DNA of 64,000 nucleotides from Anaerolineales bacterium UBA6055 (GTDB lineage: Bacteria; Chloroflexota; Anaerolineae; Aggregatilineales; Phototrophicaceae), in contig DIYL01000034.1 of NCBI GenBank assembly GCA_002428985.1, positions 1 to 64,000 of the forward strand, read 5' to 3'. The position numbers were made by a program, and so were the translations under genes. Shown here piece by piece: positions 44,401 to 53,693 of this stretch. Position 1 is the first letter of the stretch; every line of letters begins with the position of its first letter. The notes below the pieces were generated by a model. That model was given only the letters and a program-made list of their open reading frames with translations, searched no databases and was not told the DNA's origin.

Positions 44401-45774
44401 TTATGTGACACCATGTGCGTTTAGCATCGGACGGAATTTGAGTGCGGTCTCATCCCACTCTTTTTGCGGCACACTATCACCGACGATACCCGCACCTGAG
44501 TACACCCACACACGTGATTCTTGAGCTACTGCCGAGCGAATCGCCACCGAGAACTGTCCATCAAGATTCGAATCAATCCAACCAACAGGCGCACCGTACC
44601 AGCCCCGTGTAATGGGCTCGAGCTCACTAATCATACTCATGGCAATATCACGTGGATCACCACCTAATGCTGGCGTAGGATGGAGTTGTTCTAAGACTGA
44701 CAACACCCCGTTTTGTTCTTTTAATGTGCCTACAATTGGGGTATAGATATGCTGAATATTACTCAACTTGAGTAAACCCATTTCTGGAATATCCAGTGAT
44801 GTGGTCAGCGGTTCTAAGCGATCACGAATTTTATCTATGACAATCTGATGTTCATGCCGATCTTTTTTGCTGTGCAACAATTCATCACTGAGTGCTTGAT
44901 CCCATTCTGGTGAATCTCCCCTGCCGATGCTTCCGGCGAGTCCCATTGTTTCGATCTGGTCACCATGAACACTAGCTAAAATTTCCGGCGATGCACCATA
45001 AAAAGCATAATGTGGTCGTGGCTCGAATAAGAAACGATAACACTGTGCATAATGGTCAGCGAGATGACGCAATATTGGGAGCATATTAACGCGCCCCTCA
45101 AACTGCAACTCTGCCACTCGTGATAGAACAACTTTATTCAGCTCACCATCTCGAATGCGTTGTGTTGCAGAGCTTATCATCTCGTCCCACATATCATAGG
45201 TCATCGGATAATTGACCGATGCTAATGCACTCTGACGTAGGTTAATAACATTCCACTCACCAGCCTTCAGTTGCGCGATTTTCTTCTCTAGAGCGATTTT
45301 CAAGTCATCGACGAGCTCATCAGGATTTTCATCCAGCGGAATTTGCGTGTTGATTGTCAACCACATTTCACCGTGAATGCTGACAAGCTGATAATGCGGT
45401 AACACAAAGTATGCTGGTGCATAAATCGACCATGTATTGTCTGGTGTAAAATCACTACGGAAGCTAAAGCCACCAAACAAACGCGGTGCAGTCAGTGGAT
45501 TATCACTACCGATGATTGACGCATCGGTAAATAGATCTTTGATCTGTGATGAAATTTTCTGATATCGATCATCACCCCATGCTGTTAGCTCTACCGCAGT
45601 GCCTGAACCAGCAAATGCAATATGGTCATTCTGATTTTCCCAGTAGTAACGCTCTTGACCATCGGCATGTTGTAGAAATCCAGCAAAGCTGATCCCTGTG
45701 CATGGCACACTATAACTAAGAAGTTGTCCATAACGTTGCTGTAAAGCACTATCATTTAGTTGTACGTCTATCAT
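44401..45774 (-). CDS. menF: Isochorismate synthase
   Basis: 457 residues, chorismate-binding enzyme family. Converts chorismate to isochorismate, the first committed menaquinone step. Signatures: DGELNKVVLSRVAELQF (catalytic Lys region), YRFLFEPRPHYAFYGASPEIL, the LHPTPALGGDP block, RGWYGAPVGWIDSNLDGQFS and the C-terminal VWVYSGAGIVGDSVPQKEW with metal-binding glutamates. No pyruvate-lyase activity is implied. It lies 5 bp downstream of the tetR-type gene, so it is probably co-transcribed and controlled with it. Confidence 0.94.
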   Translation of the reverse strand: MIDVQLNDSALQQRYGQLLSYSVPCTGISFAGFLQHADGQERYYWENQNDHIAFAGSGTAVELTAWGDDRYQKISSQIKDLFTDASIIGSDNPLTAPRLFGGFSFRSDFTPDNTWSIYAPAYFVLPHYQLVSIHGEMWLTINTQIPLDENPDELVDDLKIALEKKIAQLKAGEWNVINLRQSALASVNYPMTYDMWDEMISSATQRIRDGELNKVVLSRVAELQFEGRVNMLPILRHLADHYAQCYRFLFEPRPHYAFYGASPEILASVHGDQIETMGLAGSIGRGDSPEWDQALSDELLHSKKDRHEHQIVIDKIRDRLEPLTTSLDIPEMGLLKLSNIQHIYTPIVGTLKEQNGVLSVLEQLHPTPALGGDPRDIAMSMISELEPITRGWYGAPVGWIDSNLDGQFSVAIRSAVAQESRVWVYSGAGIVGDSVPQKEWDETALKFRPMLNAHGVT

Positions 45775-45778
45775 CTGC

Positions 45779-46372
45779 TTACTCCTGATAGTTTACACTG
45801 TTGAGCAATAATGGTAACAATGCATCAATGATCTCTTCTTTAGCGGGTTCACCTGTATAGACCCACTGAATCACAACGTTGTAAATCGCGCCCATCCATG
45901 CATGAGAAACTATATGCGTATTCACTGGATCAATATCCCCTGTTGCAATAGCTTCATCCAAATAAGTTTTGATAAGCATTGCAAAGCGATCATTCACTTC
46001 GATACGCTTTTTCTCAAATACACTTCCTAGTCCAACAGCTTGAACAAGCAAGAGCTTTGCAGGACGACGATATTTACTGAACGTATCGAGCACAGCTTCT
46101 AATGCAACACGAACCCGTCCCATGCCCTCTTCCTCTTGAGCAATCGCTTCTTCAACATGACGTTCAATTAAATCGGCAAACTGGTCGACGAGTGCAATGA
46201 ATAGTTTTTCTTTATTAGGAAAATAAAAGTAGATCGACCCTTTGCTTGTACTTGCCTCAGCGACAATTTCATCAAGCTTCGTATCGTGAAATCCCTTAGC
46301 GCTAAAAATATTCATAGCTGCATCAAGAATACGTTCACGAGTGGATTTTGCTTCAGTGGGTTGTTCGGTCAT
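45779..46372 (-). CDS. TetR-family transcriptional regulator
   Basis: About 197 residues from ATG 46372 (MTEQPTEAKSTRERILDAAM); the longer frame from 46438 would run through the operator and lacks family sequence. The N-terminal HTH is AMNIFSAKGFHDTKLDEIVA followed by ASTSKGSIYFYFPNKEKLF, canonical TetR. The C-terminal ligand domain is typical but its ligand is unknown. It begins the transcription unit leading into menF, and a palindrome just upstream suggests autoregulation. Confidence 0.92.
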   Translation of the reverse strand: MTEQPTEAKSTRERILDAAMNIFSAKGFHDTKLDEIVAEASTSKGSIYFYFPNKEKLFIALVDQFADLIERHVEEAIAQEEEGMGRVRVALEAVLDTFSKYRRPAKLLLVQAVGLGSVFEKKRIEVNDRFAMLIKTYLDEAIATGDIDPVNTHIVSHAWMGAIYNVVIQWVYTGEPAKEEIIDALLPLLLNSVNYQE

Positions 46373-46385
46373 AAATCTCTCACAG

Positions 46386-46401
46386 TACTGACTGGTCAGT
46401 A
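46386..46401. promoter_or_regulatory. Operator-like palindrome upstream of tetR gene
   Basis: TACTGAC at 46386-46392 and GTCAGTA at 46395-46401 form a perfect 7-bp inverted repeat with a 2-bp centre. It ends 14 bp before the ATG at 46372. Its form (GACnnGTC core) is like known TetR-family operators, so repression of the tetR-men operon by its own product is likely. Confidence 0.65.
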
Positions 46402-46507
46402 TCTTCATATTAGCACATTTTTTCACAAATGTGCGCAAGACTTATGCAATGTTCAGATAATTTAAGTTAATATGAACGATATAAAATGGTCGTTATGAAT
46501 TGTGGGA

Positions 46508-47443
46508 TTAGCCTTCAATCACTTGTAGAATCTGCTTTACATCGTCGATGCCTGCCAAAATTGAAGCAATACCTGTGTAGTATTGACGCATTAGTAGAAT
46601 ATTATTCTGTACCAGCGCATCAAATAATCCATTGGTTATCGCATCACGTTCAAAATCGAGACTCATACGACAACACAACTCTCCTATATCAAGATCATAT
46701 TCAAAATTACCTTGGAGAAGCCCGAAGTTGGCACGCGTTACAAATTCTAACATTTGAGGTTGCTTATCATGTGGAATACCAAGCGGGAAAATCGAATATA
46801 CAACAACTTCATCTCGTTCAGGCAATGTGATTACTGTCATCAACCAGTTTCCGACATCACTCTTTATCGGCACATGAAGCATATTGAAATGGTCAAGTCG
46901 CTCAAACGGTAGTCCTTTATCCCAAAAATATGATTGCACAAGGTGGAATAATACGCCACCTGATTGTTCAGTCCATACCGTTGCATAGCCGATCTTCAAA
47001 AACTGATCCGACTTAGCCAGTTCAGGGGGTAACGTGACCCGCTGCTTTACATATAGTGCATACCAATTCTGAGGGTCGAGCAAATAATGTGCAGTATCTG
47101 CTTGACTCGCCTCTAACAGTATATCAATAAACTGTTGAACATCTACTCCCTTCCCTAGGATCATAGGGAGATATACCGTAGACAACCGCATTTCGATCTC
47201 AAAGGATTCGCCCATATCAAATGTAGGGGCTGTTTTGCGATTTTTGGTTTGTAAGTGAAACCATGCGTGTGTATCAATGAATTGGTAGACATCAGAACTG
47301 ATCTGGCATGTGAGAATACAATCCACGGGCTTGTCGTAGCGATAGCTGACCGTTAGAGTTTCAGCAGTGACAGCAATCGAATCATCGGATGTCTGAAAGA
47401 CCAAGGTATCATCAATGGGATAAGTGTTTTTTTGCAGAGACAT
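46508..47443 (-). CDS. YbjN-domain-like protein
   Basis: About 311 residues from ATG 47443 (an upstream TTG frame is less likely). The C-terminal half (VPIKSDVGNWLMTVITLPER, VVVYSIFPLGIPHDKQPQML, ANFGLLQGNFEYDLDIGELC) matches the YbjN / type III chaperone-like fold as I recall it: strands followed by an NY/NF-GL-GNF-D motif. The N-terminal 150 residues are an unrecognised beta-rich part. No membrane segment. It sits next to a broken gene that resembles contractile-injection-locus proteins, but functional linkage is not established. Confidence 0.6.
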   Translation of the reverse strand: MSLQKNTYPIDDTLVFQTSDDSIAVTAETLTVSYRYDKPVDCILTCQISSDVYQFIDTHAWFHLQTKNRKTAPTFDMGESFEIEMRLSTVYLPMILGKGVDVQQFIDILLEASQADTAHYLLDPQNWYALYVKQRVTLPPELAKSDQFLKIGYATVWTEQSGGVLFHLVQSYFWDKGLPFERLDHFNMLHVPIKSDVGNWLMTVITLPERDEVVVYSIFPLGIPHDKQPQMLEFVTRANFGLLQGNFEYDLDIGELCCRMSLDFERDAITNGLFDALVQNNILLMRQYYTGIASILAGIDDVKQILQVIEG

Positions 47444-47468
47444 GATCAAGTTTTACACCCTAATACAC

Positions 47469-49746
47469 CTATACAGCTGCCCATCCGCCAGTATCAACAC
47501 GCAACTTCATCCATTGTTTTGAACGTTTCGCATCTATAGACATAAATGGAATCGCTCCAATATTGGCTTCATTTTCTTCTTTGACAACCATTTCAGCAAA
47601 TGGTAAATCGATAGTATTCTCATCTGATAATTCAGGTTTAACTCGATAATCAAGTTCAAGGCTATATTTACTCTCAACTGGATTACTGATACCCAAACTG
47701 GATAATGCAGTTCCGACACCTGGAGCCTTAGTCAGTGCATCAATTTTATTGCCAATTTTCGCACTCTTCTGCTTTTGTTGAGCGTCTTGTTTATCATCTT
47801 TTTCGTCAGCTTTTTGATAAACAGTCTTGGTAAATGCCATTAATCTAGCAATATCTTCTTCCGCATTTTGGGCTTTTTCCAAAGCCTCTGTCATTTTATC
47901 TTTAGCTTCTTGCACCATTGATTGAGCTTGTCGAATTAACTCTTTAATCTCTTCAGGCACTTCTATATTTGGCAAGTCCAAACTTGGTAAATCAAGGAAA
48001 TTAATGTCAGGGAATTTGATTTGTAGTGTCGGCAAGTATTTTAACAAATCCGGCATATTAGGTAGCATTTTCTTCAAGGCTGCTAAGACATCTGGTAAAT
48101 CAGGGAAATTCAAGAACTCAAGAAGCGTTGGGAAATCTGGTAAGCTCATCAAATCAGTGAGTTCAGGCATATCTGGAAATATGTCTTTGACATCAATACC
48201 AATCAACTTGGCTTTGGTTTCGATACCTGGCTCTAAGTCTTCATGAGCATCTGTCTGATTCCAAGTCTTTTTAACAAATACTTCTGCACCTTTTCCAAAT
48301 ACAGTCATACTACCCTGTGCATAGGCAGAGCCGAAATCTAATCCGCGTTTAGATGATCCCTGTGACTTAGATTCCTCAATTGATTGTTTAGTGTATCGTC
48401 TCCCGCTATTGTAGCCTGCCTCAATATTGCCATCCATTGCATTACCAGCTTTAAGGCGACTACTAAACCCTGTGGAGACACCGGCTTCTGCATAATTTTC
48501 TTCATCTTCGAAACTCTGCGCTTCGACGGCCGCTGCCCAATTTTCCGCAGATTGTTTTGAACCCTCCGGTCCTCCCCACATATAATCCGTGAGTTCGCTC
48601 GGTATAATTGATGACTCGCGGAATCGTCGATAAAAGGCATAAGATATCAGTTTAAGTGCTTCAGATTAAGTGCTTCAGAGATGTCTCCACCACGAGCTTC
48701 GGTATAAACACCAAATTTCGCTCGCAATTCTGCGGCGATTGTATCTGCAAGGTTTCCACCCACCACACCAGATACCTTTGCCGTAGCACCAATCTTCCCG
48801 TGGTCTTTATCACGCTCGGTATCAAGATGGAATTCCACACCAATTTTACACCAAACAAAACTGGAATATCAACGCGGATATCAACCTGCCCTTCTGCCTG
48901 TAAGGGATCAAGCTCTGTTGTACTGTTTTCACCCGATTTATCCATATCATCGGTAGCTAAGACCGCATCAATAATGCCAGACGCTTTTTACAAAACCGAT
49001 GTCACACTCTGAGATTCAATATCGCTTTTAACAATATCGCTAACAGACTGCCCTGTCTGTTTGTGAGTTTGTGTTACATTAACAACATAGCCTGCTTCTA
49101 AGTCTTGGATAAAATTATAAACACTACGTACTTTTTTGTGATGAGCATGCATGCTATCGTCAAAAAAGAAACTTTCGCTTTTGTGCTTGTTATACCAACC
49201 TTTAGCTTTGGTCTCTATCTCTTTTATAATTTGGCGTTAAATTCGCCTACGGCGACCGCGAGCAAGTCGGTTCTCGCTATTTGAACCCCAAATTCTAAGC
49301 GTTCTAAGCGACTTATTTGCGAGACGTGTGGCAGAGCCACACTCAAATAAGATCCTCAGAACGCTTAAAATAGGTCCTCGTTTCTGAGGATCGTTGGCAT
49401 ATTTATCTAATTCAACCAATAGTTTACTTATCGCGGTTAGACGTTCACTACCTGAGGAGTCAATCTCTTTATTAAACTCAGATGCGGACCAAACACGTCG
49501 TTGCACATTTTCCTTATTAGCAGTTTTTGAAATTTGAGGAGTTATTTTTTTGTTTTCATTAGACCGCAACAATCCCATTGTTGTCTGATTGCCTAGCGTA
49601 CGTTGCAAATGGAGAATTTGGTCTGATGACTGAGAATGTAACACTAAATCTTGTGTTGATACGTTGTCAGGACAGATGCGGGATTTACTATCATGGAACT
49701 GTTTAGATGAAGAATCAGGTTTGGAGTTAGAATAAGAACGTGACAT
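47469..49746 (-). pseudogene. Broken large gene similar to eCIS-locus (LQRTLGNQ-type) proteins
   Basis: A single ancestral frame is split by at least four lesions. The first piece (49746-49237) begins MSRSYSNSKPDSSS and has ILHLQRTLGNQTTMGLL, the N-terminal signature I associate with proteins in contractile-injection (DUF4157-type) loci. An in-frame TAA at 49237 and a second TAA near 48985 interrupt the same frame. Then a frameshift near 48845 (A-run) and a 14-bp duplication at 48652-48679 shift the rest. The last piece (48581-47469) has DLP/FPDLP repeats, a helical region and a PKS-like tail. If repaired it would encode about 750 residues. Confidence 0.75.
48652..48679. repeat. Perfect 14-bp tandem duplication that breaks a reading frame
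   Basis: TTAAGTGCTTCAGA occurs twice back to back. Removing one copy restores a continuous frame linking the piece ending in GDISEAL to ISYAFYRRF and on to YMWGGPEGSK. The duplication is 14 bp (not a multiple of three) and therefore frameshifts the gene. Confidence 0.9.
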
Positions 49747-49935
49747 TGAGCACCACTTCCAACAACATAAAAATTGTTTAATAACAATATAGACGGTTTA
49801 GTTATGCTATAAGTATAACAATTAATCAGCTTTATTATCTTAATTAACAACCTATCTAATCAGATAGGTATTAATACAGTCATTATAAATTGCATTATTT
49901 TTATGGTGGAGGTTGTCTTGCGAGTAAATTCTAAA

Positions 49936-50463
49936 TTACTTCAACTTATCAAATACCATCTTCCATGCACGTTCATCTTGGTCAGTTTTGATTTCAGCCT
50001 TAAAACCGAATTGCAAATAGAGGTTAATTGCGGGGATTAAATCTGTATCTGTTGTCAAATATACTTGTTTATGCCCTAGTACTTTCAGTTTATTCAAGGC
50101 AAACGAAAGCAATGGCTTTGCCAGTCCTCTCCCACGGTAGTCTTCGCGTAATACAACCCAGTGAATGCGACCTAAATCCGGTGTGCGATTACCTGTGCCG
50201 TCCCATGCACTGATCGACCCCATCACTGTATCATCATGCACCATATAAAACTGACGCTGTTGAATACGTTCAGTATCCCGTCCAAAATCTCGCCAAAATA
50301 GCTCTTCCGAGATATGCCCTGCTGGAAACAAAGGAATATGAAATTCCAACCAGTGCTCAATATCGCCGTCTTGATAAGGACGCATTGCATAGCTGTCAGG
50401 CACAGGATGATCAGGAATATTGTCCAAATTATTGAGAAACATACTGATTGGTATTGGCATCAT
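49936..50463 (-). CDS. GNAT-family N-acetyltransferase
   Basis: 175 residues. The acetyl-CoA binding motif is RGRGLAKPLLSFAL (R/QxxGxG/A type) near residue 112, preceded by the beta4 strand IHWVVLRED and followed by YLTTDTDLIPAINLYLQFGF, the standard C-terminal motif B. It transfers an acetyl group from acetyl-CoA to an unknown small-molecule or protein amine. Start could be 50463 or 50460 (MMPIPIS). It is upstream of a 90-bp gap to the iolA gene, same strand. Confidence 0.88.
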   Translation of the reverse strand: MMPIPISMFLNNLDNIPDHPVPDSYAMRPYQDGDIEHWLEFHIPLFPAGHISEELFWRDFGRDTERIQQRQFYMVHDDTVMGSISAWDGTGNRTPDLGRIHWVVLREDYRGRGLAKPLLSFALNKLKVLGHKQVYLTTDTDLIPAINLYLQFGFKAEIKTDQDERAWKMVFDKLK

Positions 50464-50549
50464 ATATCCTTTACCCTTATGAATGACATGTTAGTAGGGA
50501 CAAGGCTACTTGTCCCTTTTGTAACTGATTAGGAGAGTCTCTAGTAAAT

Positions 50550-52019
50550 CTAAAACTGACGTGACCATTCACGAGGCCAGCGCTCAACAACAACTTTGGT
50601 CTGTGTATAGAACTCTACCCCATGACGACCTTGTGCATGTAAATCACCAAAGAAGCTATCGTTCCAACCACTAAATGGGAAGAATGCCATCGGCGCTGCC
50701 ACCCCAATATTGATCCCGACATTACCAGCATCTGCTTCATAACGGAATTTACGAGCAACTGCCCCACTCTCCGTAAATAGGCAAGCCATATTACCAAATC
50801 CGCGATCGTTGACTATCGCAATCGCATCCTCAACCGTTTGAGCATGCATCAAACTAAGCACAGGTCCGAAGATTTCTGTTTTCGCGATTTCACTTTTCGG
50901 GTCAACATTATCCAAAATTGTTGGGAAGACCCAATAGCCATCATCATAACTATCTACTGATTGACCACGCCCATCAACTAAAATCGATGCACCTTGGTTT
51001 GTACTGCCTTCGATAATGCCTTCAATCCGGTCTTTGCTATCTTTGGTGATAACAGGCCCCATTTGCACATCATCAAGACCATATCCGACTTTTCGAGACG
51101 TCGCCGCGTCCGCAATTTGCTCGGTAAAAGTATTCTTCGCATCACCAACCGTAATTGCGACTGATGCAGCAAGACAGCGTTGTCCAGCACAACCAAAAGC
51201 ACTATCCGCCATAATACGTGTCGCCATATCCATATCTGCATCGGGCATGATAACAACGGGATTTTTGGCCCCACCCTGACATTGAGCGCGTTTACCATTG
51301 GCAGTCGCACGACTATACACATATTGAGCAACCGGAGTCGACCCAACAAAACTAATTGCACGTACTGCTGGATGATCAAGTAGTGCATTTACGGCATCTT
51401 TACCGCCATTGACCAGTTGGATAACACCGGGTGGAAAACCAGCTTCTTCGATTAATTCAAACAACTTAGCGGATGTCATTGGAACACGTTCACTCGGTTT
51501 CAGAATGAAGCAGTTCCCTGTAGCGACAGCGTAAGGCAAAAACCATAGCGGAATCATACCTGGAAAGTTAAACGGAGTAATAGCGGCAACCACGCCTAAT
51601 GGTTGACGAAACATATGCTCATCAATCCCGCTAGCAATATCTTCATTGCTGTAGCCTTGTATCATCATCGGCATACCACAAGCAGTTTCGACATTTTCAA
51701 TACCTCGGCGCATCTCCCCTACTGACTCTTTGTAGGTTTTACCACATTCATTGGTGATAATTTTTGCGATGTCATCAAGGTTATCTTCTAACAACATTTT
51801 TAGCTTGAACAAATATTGTACCCGTTCGACTACAGGGGTTGTTCGCCAATCACGAAATGCTTTCTGCCCTGCTTCAACTGCCTCTGCAACTACTTCTTTT
51901 GGGGTCATCACAACTTCTGCAATTGTACTAGCACTAGCCGGATTGATAACAGACAGTAAATCAGCTGATTTAGCATCTGTCCATTGTCCATCAACAAAAT
52001 CTAGAATTTTGGTAGCCAT
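50550..52019 (-). CDS. iolA: Methylmalonate-semialdehyde dehydrogenase (CoA-acylating), inositol pathway
   Basis: 489 residues, CoA-acylating aldehyde dehydrogenase family. Converts malonate semialdehyde to acetyl-CoA and CO2 with NAD+, the last step of inositol catabolism, and acts also on methylmalonate semialdehyde. Signatures: FRQPLGVVAAITPFNFPGMI, FILKPSERVPMTSA, the catalytic-cysteine block AFGCAGQRCLAASVAITVG, and TEIFGPVLSLM. Its start ATG overlaps the stop of the preceding GNAT gene (TAATG). Lies apart from iolD/B/C/G by two other genes but on the same strand. Confidence 0.95.
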   Translation of the reverse strand: MATKILDFVDGQWTDAKSADLLSVINPASASTIAEVVMTPKEVVAEAVEAGQKAFRDWRTTPVVERVQYLFKLKMLLEDNLDDIAKIITNECGKTYKESVGEMRRGIENVETACGMPMMIQGYSNEDIASGIDEHMFRQPLGVVAAITPFNFPGMIPLWFLPYAVATGNCFILKPSERVPMTSAKLFELIEEAGFPPGVIQLVNGGKDAVNALLDHPAVRAISFVGSTPVAQYVYSRATANGKRAQCQGGAKNPVVIMPDADMDMATRIMADSAFGCAGQRCLAASVAITVGDAKNTFTEQIADAATSRKVGYGLDDVQMGPVITKDSKDRIEGIIEGSTNQGASILVDGRGQSVDSYDDGYWVFPTILDNVDPKSEIAKTEIFGPVLSLMHAQTVEDAIAIVNDRGFGNMACLFTESGAVARKFRYEADAGNVGINIGVAAPMAFFPFSGWNDSFFGDLHAQGRHGVEFYTQTKVVVERWPREWSRQF

Positions 52020-52771
52020 TAATTATTCTCCTCTAGAATTAAATAGATTCGTTTGCCATAAAATTTCATTCCCAGTTTTTCAGCAACGCGATTTGATGCA
52101 AAATTTTCTTCCCCAGTACTCCATACCGGAATATACCCCTCTGATTGTAAACGCTGTATAACCATCTGCGATAAATATGTTGAGATACCTTGTTTACGCA
52201 TTGATTCATCGGTATGTACACCTATGTCAGCATATTTATCGGAGATTGCTGATACATGAGCAAGTGCGGCCATATTATTATCTAGGATTGCACCTGCAAC
52301 ATAATTACCAATACTTGAGTTGATTAGATCAACCGGTATATTATCAACTTTTCCAATATCATCTTTAGTCAAAAAGCGACAAGTTATGTGATGCAGAGAT
52401 AGTTTGTTTACTTTTAGTGGTTGCTCCAATATATAGTGGATATCGCCAAAAGATTGTATTGATCGTCGCAATGAGACTGATAATAGATGCGAGAGTTCAT
52501 CAGCTAGTTCGAATGACACATTTACATATTTCCACCCTTTTAAGGATTGTAAACACGCTAATATAGCCTGCGGTGACTCTCCAAACACAATCGGTTCTTC
52601 GGGTAAGTTACGCAGTTGAATCGCTAATCCCTCAATACAATCTGTTGTACCAAGCAACGTGACATTCACAGCTTCTTGTAGCATGTGATATGTTGGAATA
52701 ACTGTAAATGGTGAGTCTCCAATTGTTCGACAAATTGCTTGATAATCATCTAAAGTAAATTTTGTTTGCAT
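52019..52771 (-). CDS. GNAT-family N-acetyltransferase
   Basis: 250 residues. The C-terminal half has YADIGVHTDESMRKQGISTY (the acetyl-CoA loop) and WSTGEENFASNRVAEKLGMK, both GNAT motifs. The N-terminal half is divergent, with a weak GNAT-like duplicate. The stop overlaps the iolA start, so they are probably one transcript. Substrate unknown; no direct link to inositol catabolism is evident. Confidence 0.8.
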   Translation of the reverse strand: MQTKFTLDDYQAICRTIGDSPFTVIPTYHMLQEAVNVTLLGTTDCIEGLAIQLRNLPEEPIVFGESPQAILACLQSLKGWKYVNVSFELADELSHLLSVSLRRSIQSFGDIHYILEQPLKVNKLSLHHITCRFLTKDDIGKVDNIPVDLINSSIGNYVAGAILDNNMAALAHVSAISDKYADIGVHTDESMRKQGISTYLSQMVIQRLQSEGYIPVWSTGEENFASNRVAEKLGMKFYGKRIYLILEENN

Positions 52772-52950
52772 TATCTATTGACTATACGAATATTTTATTG
52801 ATTGAATTGTCTATCCCATCACTCAGACATAGTGTAATGACTATACGAAGAACGAGATATATAAATTATTTAAAATTACAAATCTTAAAACCAGTCTATT
52901 CGCACCTACGTACTTGGTATTGAGATTCACCACGTAGAAAGAATAGTACA

Positions 52951-53634
52951 ATGAAAGCACTCATACAAAAACGCTGGGTCTGGCTATTGATGGTATTTTT
53001 TGCAATTGTCATTACAATCATGGCAGTTGTACCTTATGCAACACTAAATCGTGAAAACTTCGCTCCGGTTTTCGATGGAAGATTTGAATTGGGTGGCGAA
53101 ATTTGGCTCTATATACACGTATTCACAGGTGGTATTGTACTATTTACGGGCGCATTCCAATTCTGGAAATGGCTTCGTACCAAACATCCGCGCATCCATT
53201 GTTTAACAGGACGTATATATTTATTCTTAGGTATCTTCCCGTCAGCTATCTCAGGTTTTATTGTTGCACAAGGTACAGTCGCAGGTTTGACAGGACAATT
53301 TGGATTCTCATTGCTATCTATCATGTGGATAATCACAGGAGTTATGGCTTTACGAACCATCCTTCAAAGGGACATTCAACATCACCGTGAATGGATGATT
53401 CGTAACTATGCTTTGACTTTTGCCGCCGTGACACTCCGTCTATGGCTGCCTCTTCTGATTATGATACAAGCATCCTCAGGTATTGAGATCGATATAGCTA
53501 TCGCATCGGCTTATCAAACTGTCCCGTGGCTAGCATGGGTACCAAATATCATTGTTGCTGAGGGTCTTATTCATATGCTTCAGCCTAATAAAACCAAATC
53601 ATTGATTACAAACCAACAACTATCAACCCAATAA
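52951..53634 (+). CDS. DUF2306 integral membrane protein
   Basis: 227 residues with about six hydrophobic helices. Conserved elements: WLYIHVFTGGIVLFTGAFQF, the KHPRIHCLTGRIYLFLG block and HHREWMIRNYALTFAAVTLRLW, the pattern of DUF2306 membrane proteins. The histidines in IHV, HR and HHR might ligate haem as in cytochrome-b561-like proteins; that is inference. It is the only plus-strand gene in a block of minus-strand genes, with an AGAAAGAATAG purine stretch before the ATG. Function unknown. Confidence 0.85.
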   Translation: MKALIQKRWVWLLMVFFAIVITIMAVVPYATLNRENFAPVFDGRFELGGEIWLYIHVFTGGIVLFTGAFQFWKWLRTKHPRIHCLTGRIYLFLGIFPSAISGFIVAQGTVAGLTGQFGFSLLSIMWIITGVMALRTILQRDIQHHREWMIRNYALTFAAVTLRLWLPLLIMIQASSGIEIDIAIASAYQTVPWLAWVPNIIVAEGLIHMLQPNKTKSLITNQQLSTQ

Positions 53635-53693
53635 CATATTATCTAGGTTGACTAGTGATAAAAATTCGATCACTAGTCAACACATATTACGCA

